64,000 nucleotides of DNA from an uncultured Oscillospiraceae bacterium (GCA_949841355.1 CATKZP010000015.1:16563-80562); one strand, 5' to 3'; shown: positions 33,103-42,156, counted from the first letter of the stretch. A program made the numbers and translations. The notes: a model not told the origin generated them from the sequence alone.

Positions 33103-35217
33103 ATGAAAAAAATGATGAATCGCGCGTTGTCAATCGCTTTAGCCCTCATCATGTGCGTAGGGATGCTGTCGCTGAGCGCATTCGCGGCGGAGAGCACCAA
33201 ATGCAGCGATCCGCTGGGCCTGAACTCCAGTGGAGAGCATACCTGGTATCAGGGCATTTGCGTGTGGTGTCAGGAGCCGCAGAATGGCTCTGCCGACGTG
33301 GAAACCGACGATGCCACAAAGCCTGGGAACGTCCAGGAGCCCGAAAACAGCAAGGACGACAGCAAAAATGATGGCAAGGACGACGGCAAGAAAGGCCCCT
33401 GCACCGGTGGGTGCCGGTATGTCGATGGCAAGTGCCTTTACTGTGGTTCGATTCAGGTAGGAACAGACCCTGAGCCCAGCAAGCCCGGCGGCTCGTTCTC
33501 TCCCTATGAATACCATCTGGAGAGCGAGTGCACCCCCGGTCCGTGGCAGTATGACGAAAATACCAAGGAGCACTATCGGACCTGCAATAAAAATGATAGC
33601 CGCTGCCCGCGGGAAAAAGACATGTACGAGATGAACCGCGGAGCGTGCACTTATGGTGAGATGGACCAGCAGGGCTATCAAACCTGCAAGGTGTGCGGCC
33701 ACCAGAAGTCCTCTGTGACCGTTGGCCCTGGCGATGACGGATACTGCAAGGATCACGAGTTTGGCAACACATACCAGCGCGGCGAGGGCAGCCACAGGCT
33801 GAACTGCATGAATTGCTCTTATGCGACCGACTGGGAGATGTGCGACTGGGAAATCGAGTACAAGGGCGGCAGCAATGTGGCGATTGCCTATGTCTGCTCT
33901 GTCTGCGGCAACTCAAAGAGCATTAATAATGTTCCTGTGTGCGACCCCAAGAACCCGGCTAAGGGTCATGATTGGCGGGTCAACCGCACCGAGCTGGCTG
34001 CGGACGGCAAGACGATGCTCACCATTGTGAGGTGTGAGAACTGCGGCGCTGAAATGGTCGATGGCAAGTGTGACTCCCCGGAGGGGTTCTACACGCTGAC
34101 CATCCAGTATGTCTATGAGGACGGCGGAGAAGCCAGCAAGACTGTGACTGGAGCTTACGCCAAGGGCGCTCACTATGATGTGAAGTCGCCGGAAATTGAT
34201 GGCTACACGGCGGACCGGAGTGTGGTGAGCGGCGATATGCCCGCCGCAGACCTTACGGTGACGGTGACCTATACAGCCAACGCCTATACCCTGACCATCA
34301 AGTACGTGTATGAGGATAACAATGGGCTAATCTATACATACACGGATGATGTGGCTGTGGGTGAGAAGTACGACGTAAAGTCTGTGGAAGCGCCCAGGGG
34401 CTATGAACTGGCGGACAGCAATCAGAGCAGCGTGACGGGCACGATGCCCGCGAAGGACCTAGAGCTCACGGTGAGCTATAAGGCCATCTCTTACACTTGG
34501 ACCATCCTCTACGTGGATGAGCAGGGCGAGCCGATGGAAGGCATGGAGACCTTTGTTAAGCCCTTCAACGTAAACGAGATCAAATCCCTGGAAAGCGTGA
34601 CCTCTCCCACCAAAGAGGGCTACACGACCAGCGATGCCGTGGTGGCTGCGCCCACTGATATCGGAGACATCACGGTCAAGGTCGTTTACACCCTCAGCGC
34701 CGACTTCAGCCTGACCGTCATCCACCGCTATGTGGCTCTGGACGGCACCGTCAGCGAAACCACCGAGGATTTGGGCAAGTATAAGATTGGCGGCAGCTAC
34801 GCCACCAATCCACAAAACCGGGAGGGCTACACCCTTTCCGCCACTCCGGACAACGCCAACGGCGTTTTTGAGGCCAAGGACGTGACCGTAATTTACGTCT
34901 ACAATGCCAACGAGCCCGTCGAGCAGCCCGACGACAATGGCGGCAATACCCCTGACCCCATTCCGCCGGAGCCTTCTGTAGAGATCAATGAGCCCGAGGT
35001 GCCTCTGGCCGAGGAACCCGGCACGGAGATCGAGGAGCCCAGCGTGCCCAAGGCTGAGGAGCCGGTGACTGAGATTGAGGACCCCGGCGTACCCATGGCC
35101 GACGTGCCTGAGACCGGGGATAAGTCCCTGCTCTGGGGATGCCTCAGCTTGATTTCCGGCGTCGGCCTGGCGCTCCTGGCCATGATGGACAAGAAGCGAA
35201 AGGACGCCGGGAAATAA
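33103..35217 (+). CDS. LPXTG-type surface protein with CxxC modules and MucBP-like repeats
   Basis: The product has 704 residues from an ATG 8 bases after AAAGGAAG. Signal peptide (1-27) is followed by an acidic/Lys-rich linker (KDDSKNDGKDDGKKG), a region to about residue 325 with several CxxC pairs (CVWC, CLYC, CKVC, CVC, CENC) that look like small metal-binding or disulfide knots, and four to five beta repeats of about 65-70 residues from residue 329 (YTLTIQYVYEDGG and variants). The latter resemble MucBP domains, which bind mucin-type glycans. A Pro/Glu-rich segment, VPETGD near residues 667-672, a membrane helix and a Lys/Arg tail form the sorting signal. The pre-anchor linker (EINEPEVPL ... 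EIEDPGVPMADVPETGD) closely resembles that of the surface protein at 3568. Confidence 0.85.
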   Translation: MKKMMNRALSIALALIMCVGMLSLSAFAAESTKCSDPLGLNSSGEHTWYQGICVWCQEPQNGSADVETDDATKPGNVQEPENSKDDSKNDGKDDGKKGPCTGGCRYVDGKCLYCGSIQVGTDPEPSKPGGSFSPYEYHLESECTPGPWQYDENTKEHYRTCNKNDSRCPREKDMYEMNRGACTYGEMDQQGYQTCKVCGHQKSSVTVGPGDDGYCKDHEFGNTYQRGEGSHRLNCMNCSYATDWEMCDWEIEYKGGSNVAIAYVCSVCGNSKSINNVPVCDPKNPAKGHDWRVNRTELAADGKTMLTIVRCENCGAEMVDGKCDSPEGFYTLTIQYVYEDGGEASKTVTGAYAKGAHYDVKSPEIDGYTADRSVVSGDMPAADLTVTVTYTANAYTLTIKYVYEDNNGLIYTYTDDVAVGEKYDVKSVEAPRGYELADSNQSSVTGTMPAKDLELTVSYKAISYTWTILYVDEQGEPMEGMETFVKPFNVNEIKSLESVTSPTKEGYTTSDAVVAAPTDIGDITVKVVYTLSADFSLTVIHRYVALDGTVSETTEDLGKYKIGGSYATNPQNREGYTLSATPDNANGVFEAKDVTVIYVYNANEPVEQPDDNGGNTPDPIPPEPSVEINEPEVPLAEEPGTEIEEPSVPKAEEPVTEIEDPGVPMADVPETGDKSLLWGCLSLISGVGLALLAMMDKKRKDAGK

Positions 35218-35246
35218 GCTCCACGCGCAGGCCCTGAACCAAACGC

Positions 35247-35279
35247 AAGTGCGGCCCGGGAAACCGGGCCGCACTTTTT
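35247..35279 (+). terminator. Terminator between surface protein 2 and its sortase
   Basis: Perfect 13-bp stem AAGTGCGGCCCGG / CCGGGCCGCACTT with a GAAA tetraloop and a TTTTT tail. Sortase expression would depend on read-through. Confidence 0.85.
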
Positions 35280-35299
35280 AACAAAGGGAGGAACGACTG

Positions 35300-36154
35300 A
35301 TGGGGAAAAAGATGCGCGCCGCCCTGACGGCGCTGCTGGCGGCGGTATTTCTGTGCAGCGCGGCCTCTACGGCCTGGCATCTGCTTCAATACTGGAAGAT
35401 TGGCGGCGACCGCCAGGAGGCGGAGCAGATCGCGGGATTGGACTCCGCCCAGCCCACGCTTTCGCCCGCGCCCCCAGAGACGCCCGAAGCGCAGCCCGAG
35501 CCCACCGCGCCTTCGGAAACGCCCGAGCCTCTGCCCCAGGAGGCCGCCGCTCTGGAGGATGTGGACCTGGAGGCCCTGCGCAGGGTGAACGGGGACGTGC
35601 TTGGCTGGATCATGATTCCAGGCACAGAGCTGTCCTACCCCGTGGTGCAGGGGACGGACAACCGCTATTACCTCACCCATAACTGGAAAAAGGAGCCCAG
35701 CAGCGGCGGCGCGGTGTTTTTGGAGTCTACCAACAGCCCGGACTTCACCGGCTTCAACACCATCATTTACGCCCACCGGATGAACAACGACACCATGTTT
35801 GGCACGCTGAAATACTATGACAGCCAGGACTTCTGGCAGGCCCACCCCAGCGTCTATGTGGTGGCGGGGGAGACGGCGCGGCGCTACGACATATTCGCCG
35901 CCTGGGAAGTCGGCGTCCGGGACATCGTCTACCGCCTTGACCTGGAGGAGAGCGCCTTGGAGGAGGAGTTCATCCAGACCTGTGTGGACAGCTCACAGAT
36001 CGACACGGGCCTGCGCCCCGGCGCGGACGACCGGGTGCTTACTCTGTCTACCTGCACGGGCTTGGGGGCCTCCCCAAACCGCTGGATCGTGCAGGGCTAT
36101 CTGGCCCAGGAGTACCCCCTGGCTCCGGCGGGGGAGAGGAGCGGCGCACCCTGA
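35300..36154 (+). CDS. Class B sortase, module 2
   Basis: The product has 284 residues. N-terminal membrane helix (about 7-25), a Pro/Glu-rich linker and a class B catalytic domain follow in the same order as in the sortase at 6739. The triad is His159 in YAHRMNN, Cys252 in TLSTCT and Arg261 in PNRWIVQG. The segment LEDVDLEALRRVNGDVLGWIMIPGTELSYPV is shared almost word for word with the other sortase, so the two are paralogues. GGGAGG precedes the ATG. The likely substrate is the adjacent VPETGD protein. Confidence 0.88.
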   Translation: MGKKMRAALTALLAAVFLCSAASTAWHLLQYWKIGGDRQEAEQIAGLDSAQPTLSPAPPETPEAQPEPTAPSETPEPLPQEAAALEDVDLEALRRVNGDVLGWIMIPGTELSYPVVQGTDNRYYLTHNWKKEPSSGGAVFLESTNSPDFTGFNTIIYAHRMNNDTMFGTLKYYDSQDFWQAHPSVYVVAGETARRYDIFAAWEVGVRDIVYRLDLEESALEEEFIQTCVDSSQIDTGLRPGADDRVLTLSTCTGLGASPNRWIVQGYLAQEYPLAPAGERSGAP

Positions 36155-36163
36155 GTCGCCGGT

Positions 36164-37321
36164 TCAGGGTGCGGACTGGAAGAGCTGGGCGGCATTCCTC
36201 ATCCGCTGGGCGATCTGTACTCCGAAGGGACAGCGGCCCTCGCAGCTCTTACAGCCGACGCACTCATCGGCGTGGTGGTCCAGCGCCAGGTAGTGAGCCC
36301 GCACCGTGGCGGGTACGTCCGGCTGCATGGAGGCCAGATCGTAATATTTATTCACCATGGCGATGTCGATGTTGGCAGGACAGGGCTTGCAGTGGCCGCA
36401 GTAGGTGCATTCCCCCTGGCCGAAGGTGTGGCGGGGCGCACGGGCCAGTACGCTGGCGTAGTCCTTTTCCTCCTCGGAGGCGCTCTCATAGGCCGCGGCC
36501 TGCTCCACATGCTCCGGGGTGTCGTACCCCGCCAGCACCGACGCCACGGCGGGCCGGGTGAGGCAGTAGTGAATGCACTGCACCGGGGTGAGCGCCGCGC
36601 CGAAGGGGGAGCGCTGGGCGTCAAACAGCCGCCCGCCGGCGTAGGGCTTCATCACCGTCAGCCCCACGTTGTGCTGTTCGCACAGCCGGTAGAGCTGGGC
36701 GCGCTGGGGGTCGATGCCCCCCAGGTCCGCCTGATAATTCTCCCAATCAAAATAGGCGTCCAGATCGTCGCTGGAGGGGTGCATATCAAAGGCGGGGTTG
36801 ACGCTGAACAGCATCATTTCCACCAGCCCATGCTCCACCGCCCGCCGGGCCATGGCGGGGTTGTGGGTGCTCATGCCGATATGGCGGATTCTGCCCTGGG
36901 CCTTCAGCTCCAAAACATAGTCCAGATAGGGGCCGCCCATGGCGTTTTCCCAGTCCTGCTCGGTGTCCACAAAGTGGATCATGCCCAGGTCGATGTAATC
37001 GGTCTGGAGCCGTGCCAGCAGGTCCTCAAAAGCGATCCGGCACTGCTCCACGTCCCGGGTGCGGACATACTGCCCATCCTGCCAGGTGGAGCCGATGTGG
37101 CCTTGGATGTGCCAGCGCTCCCGCCGCCCCGCCAGGGCCAGGCCCAGGCTGGTGCGCACTTCGGGGTTGGACATCCAGCAGTCCAGAATATTGATGCCCA
37201 GCTCCTGCGCCCGGTCCAGGACGGCTTTGCACTCCTGGGCGCTGTGGCGCTCCATCCACTCCGCGCCGAAGCCGATCTCGCTGACCATCAGGCCGGTTTT
37301 TCCCAATACGCGGTATTTCAT
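36164..37321 (-). CDS. Aldo/keto reductase with C-terminal [4Fe-4S] domain
   Basis: The product has 385 residues. The AKR barrel (about 1-270) starts MKYRVLGKTGLMVSEIGFG and keeps DxxxxY-type catalytic segments in modified form (NILDCWMS in place of the usual Asp-Tyr motif), so activity may be altered. The C-terminus holds two cysteine clusters (CTYCGHCKPCP and CVGCKSCEGRCPFG) for iron-sulfur centres. Such fusion proteins are common in anaerobes and presumably exchange electrons with ferredoxin. An Spx/ArsC-like gene lies 15 bases upstream. It is convergent with the sortase gene. Confidence 0.83.
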   Translation of the reverse strand: MKYRVLGKTGLMVSEIGFGAEWMERHSAQECKAVLDRAQELGINILDCWMSNPEVRTSLGLALAGRRERWHIQGHIGSTWQDGQYVRTRDVEQCRIAFEDLLARLQTDYIDLGMIHFVDTEQDWENAMGGPYLDYVLELKAQGRIRHIGMSTHNPAMARRAVEHGLVEMMLFSVNPAFDMHPSSDDLDAYFDWENYQADLGGIDPQRAQLYRLCEQHNVGLTVMKPYAGGRLFDAQRSPFGAALTPVQCIHYCLTRPAVASVLAGYDTPEHVEQAAAYESASEEEKDYASVLARAPRHTFGQGECTYCGHCKPCPANIDIAMVNKYYDLASMQPDVPATVRAHYLALDHHADECVGCKSCEGRCPFGVQIAQRMRNAAQLFQSAP

Positions 37322-37336
37322 GGCTGTGCTCCCCCC

Positions 37337-37702
37337 TCAAGCGTTGGTTTTGCCGCCCAGAGCGGCGGCCCAATCCGCCTCCCGGAAGCCGGCCAGCACA
37401 AAGCCGTCCCCCACCAGCAGGGGCCGTTTCACCAGCATTCCGTCCGATGCCAGCAGGGTCAGCTGCTCCTCTTCGCTCATGCCGGGCAGCTTGTCCTTCA
37501 GCCCCAGCTCCTTGTACTTCAGGCCGCTGGTGTTGAAGAATTTTTTCAGCGGCAGGCCGCTGCGCTCCCACCACTGACGCAGCTCGGCCGCGGTGGGGGG
37601 ATCGTCCTTGATGTGGCGGGCCGTGAAGGCTGCGCCCTGCGCCTCCAGCCACTTCCGGGCCTTCTGGCAGGTGGAGCATTTTGGATATTCCAAGAATAAC
37701 AT
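37337..37702 (-). CDS. ArsC/Spx-family protein
   Basis: The product has 121 residues with a thioredoxin-like fold. The redox motif is YPKCSTCQKA (Cys9 and Cys12), followed by RHIKDDPPTAAELRQWW and LLVGDGFVLAGFREADW, as in YffB/Spx-related arsenate reductase-like proteins. It lacks the third Arg-rich region that defines true ArsC, so arsenate reduction is doubtful; thiol redox control is an alternative. The ATG at 37702 follows AGGAGGTG; a GTG 9 bases earlier overlaps that site. It shares a promoter with the Fe-S aldo/keto reductase. Confidence 0.83.
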   Translation of the reverse strand: MLFLEYPKCSTCQKARKWLEAQGAAFTARHIKDDPPTAAELRQWWERSGLPLKKFFNTSGLKYKELGLKDKLPGMSEEEQLTLLASDGMLVKRPLLVGDGFVLAGFREADWAAALGGKTNA

Positions 37703-37722
37703 GGCAGACACCTCCTGAGGAC

Positions 37723-37751
37723 ATTATAAAGGGAAAAGCCGCGCAAGTCAA
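37723..37751 (-). promoter_or_regulatory. Promoter of the ArsC/Spx-like gene
   Basis: On the minus strand TTGACT (37746-37751), 17 bp, TATAAT (37723-37728). Confidence 0.8.
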
Positions 37752-37770
37752 ACCTGGAGAGCGGCGGCGC

Positions 37771-39009
37771 TCAGAGGGAGTCCAGCCTGCGGAACACCCT
37801 GCGGGAGTAGAGGGCGATGAGTGCTGCGGCCACACTCACGCCCATCAGCACCGCCCAGGCGGGACAGATCTCAAACAGCCCGCCATAGACGGCCTGGCCC
37901 AGAGGAGAGGCGCAGTTGGAAACCGCCATAATAAACGCCATCACCTTGCCCAGAAGCTCTGGAGGCGTCTGCCGTTGGGCGGCGGTGCTTAGCTGTACGA
38001 TCAGCATGGTGGACAGAACCATGATGGAAAAGCTCATGGCTGTGATGACCCACCATGCGGCGCGGAGCGGCGCTCCCGGGAGCAGAGCTGCCCCCATGAC
38101 AGCCGCCGTCAGGCTGGCACAGAGCAGGATAGCGCTGCCTTGACGCAGGCGCAGTCGCTCTCCCAGACAGGCCGCCAGCAGCCCGCCCAGCAGTCCGCCC
38201 AGCCCCATGGACGCCTGGGTGAATCCCAGGCGTGTGTCGCTCATGCCCAGCACCTGCACCACGCCTACGGGGATGCCCACGATCAGCGCGGCGGACAGGA
38301 CCAGATTGAACAGCGCCAGCACCAGCATCACGGACAGGAACACCGGCTTTTCCCGCCGGCAGAAGCGCCAGCTCTCATCCAGGTCCTGCGCCACCGTGGA
38401 CAGCACGCCACCCGCTCCGGGCCGGGGATGGTGAGGGATGCGGATGAACAGCTCCATGACGGCGGAGAGGAAGAAGCAGGCGGTACTCACCCACAGAATG
38501 GGCCGAATGCCGAAAGCGCCGAAAAGCATTCCGCCTGCCGCCGGGCCCAGCAGCCCGGCCAGGGTGCTGACCATGTTGATGACTGCGTTGGCGGAGGTCA
38601 GCCGTTCCGGCCGGACCAGAAGAGGGACGCTGGCCTGCACCGCGGGCTGATAGGCCCCCGCGATGCCGTAGAGGATCATGAGAAAGGCGGCGATCAGGGG
38701 GACGAGCTGCGCCTGCTCCAGCAGAAGGGTGAAGGCCAGCGTCAGCCCCGCTGTGGAGAAGTCCAGCGCCGCCATGATGTTCTGCTTGTTTACCCGGTCC
38801 GCCACCACGCCTCCGATGGGGGAGCACAGTACGGCGGGGATGAATGCCGCCGCTCCCACTGCGCCTAATAGGGCGGGGGACCCGGTTTGGCGGAGAAGGT
38901 ACAGGGGCAGGGCAAAGCGCAGGATGACATTGCCGAACAGCGAGATGATCTGTCCGGCTACCACCAGGGCGAAGTCCCGCTCAAACAGAGGTGTCTTTGA
39001 TTGTTTCAT
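37771..39009 (-). CDS. MFS transporter, probable drug exporter
   Basis: The product has 412 residues and about twelve membrane segments. The segment DRVNKQNIMAALDF after helix 2 is the MFS motif A region (GGVVADRVNKQN), and the overall pattern is that of the enterobactin/macrolide exporter-like branch. A TetR regulator gene lies upstream in the same direction, separated by a MITE-like repeat. A perfect palindromic operator sits just before its start codon, so it is probably repressed by the TetR protein and induced by its ligand. Confidence 0.88.
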   Translation of the reverse strand: MKQSKTPLFERDFALVVAGQIISLFGNVILRFALPLYLLRQTGSPALLGAVGAAAFIPAVLCSPIGGVVADRVNKQNIMAALDFSTAGLTLAFTLLLEQAQLVPLIAAFLMILYGIAGAYQPAVQASVPLLVRPERLTSANAVINMVSTLAGLLGPAAGGMLFGAFGIRPILWVSTACFFLSAVMELFIRIPHHPRPGAGGVLSTVAQDLDESWRFCRREKPVFLSVMLVLALFNLVLSAALIVGIPVGVVQVLGMSDTRLGFTQASMGLGGLLGGLLAACLGERLRLRQGSAILLCASLTAAVMGAALLPGAPLRAAWWVITAMSFSIMVLSTMLIVQLSTAAQRQTPPELLGKVMAFIMAVSNCASPLGQAVYGGLFEICPAWAVLMGVSVAAALIALYSRRVFRRLDSL

Positions 39010-39028
39010 GGTTAAACTCCTCTCAAAT

Positions 39029-39045
39029 AAACCGACCGTCGGTTT
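39029..39045. promoter_or_regulatory. TetR-type operator before the MFS gene
   Basis: AAACCGAC-C-GTCGGTTT, a perfect 8+1+8 inverted repeat 20 bases upstream of the MFS start. TetR-family repressors often bind this shape. A related but weaker sequence (AAACAGACCAACAGTTTGTTT type) occurs just upstream of the tetR gene (about 39939-39960), suggesting autoregulation. Confidence 0.7.
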
Positions 39046-39107
39046 TTATATTTCCAAAAAGAAACCACCCATTCCGGCAGTTTCCTTTCAGCGATGTTTT
39101 TCCTGGT

Positions 39108-39274
39108 CTAGGCGCCGTTTGAACATTGGCGATGTGCCCAGCGGCGAGGAATTTTTTCGCCAGACGAGGCGATTTGACGCCGAAATACTTTGCGTATTTC
39201 AAGCCAAATCAACGACATATGGCGGAAAAAGACCCGTCGCTTGGGTATATTGGCAATTTTCAAACAAGCCCTAG
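39108..39274. repeat. MITE-like repeat, copy 2 (167 bp)
   Basis: Inverted copy of the repeat at 18557-18675, with 48 extra bases in the middle. The extra part forms its own hairpin (GATTTG ... GAAATAC-tttgc-GTATTTC ... CAAATC, 39171-39210). The ends are CTAG plus imperfect inverted repeats. The terminal CTAG supplies the stop codon of the tetR-like gene. No transposase is encoded. Confidence 0.78.
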
Positions 39275-39924
39275 AGGGGATGGCGGGCCATCTCCCCGTA
39301 CCGCACCAGGGTGTCCACGATCTCCTCGTCGATGAGCCCTTCAATGCCAAAGCAGCTGAACAGCTGGTTATAGATGGCGCACCGGGCGCGGATCTCCTCC
39401 GGGGCGGTGGGCTGGACGATGGGGTTGATCCAGACGTCGGACAGCATCATCATGGCCTCCGCCAGCGCTTTGGGGTGATCGGTGTGGATGGAGCCGTCGG
39501 CCATGCCCTGGCGGATGATGGGCTCCACGAACACAGGGACCACCTCGGTGAAGATGCTGCGCATTTCAGTGGTCAGGAATTTGGCATGATCCAGCAGATA
39601 GGGCATCATGCAGAACATTTTCGCCTGCCGCTCTGGTTGGAGAGAGGCTTTAAATATGGCCCGCAGCTTCTCCAGGCCGTTTAACCCGGGGTTGTCCCGA
39701 AACTGAGAGAGCACTTCGGCGTTGCGTCGGCCGATGCGGTCGCATACGGAATAGAAGATGTCCTCCTTAGAGGTGAAATGGTGGTAGATAGCTCCCTTGG
39801 AAAGCCCCGTGGCCGTTATGATATCCTGGAGGGAAGCTCGGTCGTAGCCCTTTTCAATGAACAGCCGCTCCGCCACGTCCAGGATTTTCTGCACGGTCTG
39901 TTCTGGATGTTTATTGCGCGGCAC
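39271..39924 (-). CDS. TetR-family transcriptional regulator
   Basis: The product has 217 residues. The helix-turn-helix is ASLQDIITATGLSKGAIYHHFTSKEDIF near residues 35-60, typical of the family; the rest is a helical ligand-binding domain. A GTG at 39924 lies 8 bases after AGAGG and is preferred over the GTG at 39933, which overlaps that site. It lies upstream of an MFS exporter gene bearing a matching palindrome. Its stop codon falls in a MITE-like repeat, so the C-terminus may be slightly changed. Confidence 0.88.
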   Translation of the reverse strand: MPRNKHPEQTVQKILDVAERLFIEKGYDRASLQDIITATGLSKGAIYHHFTSKEDIFYSVCDRIGRRNAEVLSQFRDNPGLNGLEKLRAIFKASLQPERQAKMFCMMPYLLDHAKFLTTEMRSIFTEVVPVFVEPIIRQGMADGSIHTDHPKALAEAMMMLSDVWINPIVQPTAPEEIRARCAIYNQLFSCFGIEGLIDEEIVDTLVRYGEMARHPL

Positions 39925-40003
39925 AGCTCTCACCTCTTAAACAAACTGTTGGTCTGTTTCTAAAATACCACACTGCCGCCCCAGTGTCAACGGCGGCTTG
40001 CAG

Positions 40004-40033
40004 GAAAAAGGCAGGGCGCTTGAGCACCCTGCC
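40004..40033 (-). terminator. Rho-independent terminator after the MCP gene
   Basis: On the minus strand GGCAGGGTGC / GCGCCCTGCC form a 10-bp stem with one G-T pair and a 4-base loop, followed by TTTTT. Confidence 0.8.
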
Positions 40034-40144
40034 CTTATTTTACAGCGGCCGCGCCCCGCGCCTGTCCGTTCCGCCGTGGGAAGATGTGCGCCCACTCAGC
40101 TTCATGGCGAAGGCGCTTCGGGTTAAGGCTTGGTTGCGAACGAT

Positions 40145-41086
40145 TCAGCCGTTGGTCTGCATATCCCGAACCAGCGGGGAGATCTGGGAGATGATATTGT
40201 CCATATCCTCGAACATGGCGCTCTTGGTGGTGCCCAGGCGGCTGGCAGAATCAATATGGGTGACCACCTCCTGATATTGACTCTGGATGTGGTCGAAGAA
40301 CTGGCACAGCACCTGCAATTCCCCCTGGGAGGCCTGGATGACCCCGGCAATGCCGCCCTGAACGGAGACGGCGCCCTCCGCCGCGGCGGTGATCTTCTCA
40401 AAGCTCCCCTCGGTCTGGCCCACGATGGCGGTGCTTTGGCCCAGGGTTTGCTCCGCGCTAGAAATGCTCTGGCTCAGCTCCCCGGCGCGAGTCTCTACGT
40501 CGTTTACGCCGCTGTCCACCTCGCCTGCCAGAGCCTTGATTTCCTCCGCCAAGGTTTTGACCTGAGTGGCCACGACCGCAAACCCCCGGCCCTCCTGCCC
40601 GGCACGGGCGGCCTCAATCGAGGCGTTGATGGCCAGAATATTGGTCTGCTCCGCGATAGACACGATCTTGCCCATGGACTGCTGAATGCTTCGGATGGCG
40701 GTCTCCAGGTGGTCGAAGGTTTCCGACATGGCGTTGAAGGACTGCTGCACCCGCGCGGAGACATGCTCCAAATCGCCCATCTGGCTGCGGGCCTCGGCCA
40801 CCGACTGGCCGATTTCATCCCGGACTTGGCCGAACTGCTCCGCCGTCTGGCTGATGCTGGAGAAGGACTCCCCCAGCTGCTGGAGCTTGGCCTGGAACTG
40901 CTCCCCCTCCCGAAGCACGCCGGCGAAGGAGTCGCCCACTTGGCTCAGCTCCCAGAGGGAGGACACTTCCTTTTTCACCAGCTCCTGCTGGTACTGCTTC
41001 AGGCTGCCCGCCATATGCAGAACCGGATAGAGGTCCTGCTTCTGCTGAGCCTGACGGGGCTGACGGTCCGTTTTCTTAAACAGCAT
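40145..41086 (-). CDS. Soluble methyl-accepting chemotaxis-like protein
   Basis: The product has 313 residues, entirely helical, without membrane segments. The signalling tip is present as [37 protein letters not shown] (about residues 145-185), flanked by long coiled-coil heptads. It lacks its own sensor domain, so it probably receives input from a partner; the FIST-domain protein encoded 14 bases upstream is the obvious candidate. No che genes are in the window. Confidence 0.87.
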   Translation of the reverse strand: MLFKKTDRQPRQAQQKQDLYPVLHMAGSLKQYQQELVKKEVSSLWELSQVGDSFAGVLREGEQFQAKLQQLGESFSSISQTAEQFGQVRDEIGQSVAEARSQMGDLEHVSARVQQSFNAMSETFDHLETAIRSIQQSMGKIVSIAEQTNILAINASIEAARAGQEGRGFAVVATQVKTLAEEIKALAGEVDSGVNDVETRAGELSQSISSAEQTLGQSTAIVGQTEGSFEKITAAAEGAVSVQGGIAGVIQASQGELQVLCQFFDHIQSQYQEVVTHIDSASRLGTTKSAMFEDMDNIISQISPLVRDMQTNG

Positions 41087-41100
41087 GACCGATTCCTCCT

Positions 41101-42156
41101 TTATTCAAAGACCACACAGGTCATGGACTGGTTGACGAACCGGTTGTTATAGTGCTCGCCGTAGCCGACAAAGCCCGCGTGATTGCCCAGGGCCGCCATG
41201 TCCCGCAGGTAGTTTTGCATGTATCCCTGCTCAGAGAACAGCTTATAGCGGAACAGGCAGTTCACCGAGAAGATGGCCGAGCGCCGGGGGAACTCCCGGC
41301 AGATCTGCTGGATGGTGCTCTGAACGATGGCGCGGTAATCGCCCAGCTCCAGCAGGATGAGCACGTCGGAGTCGTTCACCTGCCGGAAGCAGGCCAGGGC
41401 ATTGCCCTGGACCTCTTTGATGGAGATGATGCAGGTGTCGTCCCCGTTGAGCTTGCCGAAGGGGTTTTGGAAGGTCCGGGTGAGGATCTCCTCGTCGGTG
41501 ACGTGGAGGATGTCCTTATATACCTGCTTGGCGCTCTTGCCGTTGAGGGCTCCCAGGATATAGTTGGCCCGGTCGGTGCCCGAGGCCACGAAGCGGTAGT
41601 CCCCCATCTGGTGGTAGATGTTTTCCTTATAGGTCTTGACCCGGCCGTTCTGGTTGCGCACCAGGCCATAGGCCACGGCGTCCTGATATACCCGGCCGTT
41701 GGCGGATACCCGCCCCTGGTCGCCGGTGCCCCCCACCAAGGAGATGCCCCGCTTGCGCAGGGCGGTGTTGATGGTGGTGAGCACGCACGCGTCATTGCCC
41801 GCGCAGAAGTCGATGCACACGGTGTCCCGTTCGCTGCCGCCCACCGTCTGCATGTCCCGCTCCAGGCGCTGTATGTATCTTACCGGCATAGTGGACGCCT
41901 GTTCCAATACGTTGGCGGCGGCGGTAATGCCGTCGGAAAAGGCGATGACGCCCACCCCGTTTTCCACCACGCCCATCTGATAGCTCATGCCGATGCAGCC
42001 AATGCTGGGCACACCGGGAAAGCGCTTTTCCAGCGCCGCCACGTGGCTTTCGAACTGGTCGTTGTTGGATAACAGCATAATAAATTGCGGATTATGGAGC
42101 CCCTGGACCGCCTCGTCCAGATTTCCCCGCTGGCTCATGCCAAAAAATTGCTTCAT
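41101..42156 (-). CDS. FIST-domain sensory protein
   Basis: The product has 351 residues. It contains the FIST N domain (about 20-200, with the segments [11 protein letters not shown] and [11 protein letters not shown]) and FIST C domain (about 215-350, ending [20 protein letters not shown]). FIST domains are thought to bind small ligands such as amino acids and are often joined to MCP or GGDEF/EAL proteins. The start at 42156 follows GAGGAGGA; the longer frame would begin inside the -35 box of a near-perfect promoter. It forms a two-gene unit with the soluble MCP. Confidence 0.87.
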   Translation of the reverse strand: MKQFFGMSQRGNLDEAVQGLHNPQFIMLLSNNDQFESHVAALEKRFPGVPSIGCIGMSYQMGVVENGVGVIAFSDGITAAANVLEQASTMPVRYIQRLERDMQTVGGSERDTVCIDFCAGNDACVLTTINTALRKRGISLVGGTGDQGRVSANGRVYQDAVAYGLVRNQNGRVKTYKENIYHQMGDYRFVASGTDRANYILGALNGKSAKQVYKDILHVTDEEILTRTFQNPFGKLNGDDTCIISIKEVQGNALACFRQVNDSDVLILLELGDYRAIVQSTIQQICREFPRRSAIFSVNCLFRYKLFSEQGYMQNYLRDMAALGNHAGFVGYGEHYNNRFVNQSMTCVVFE

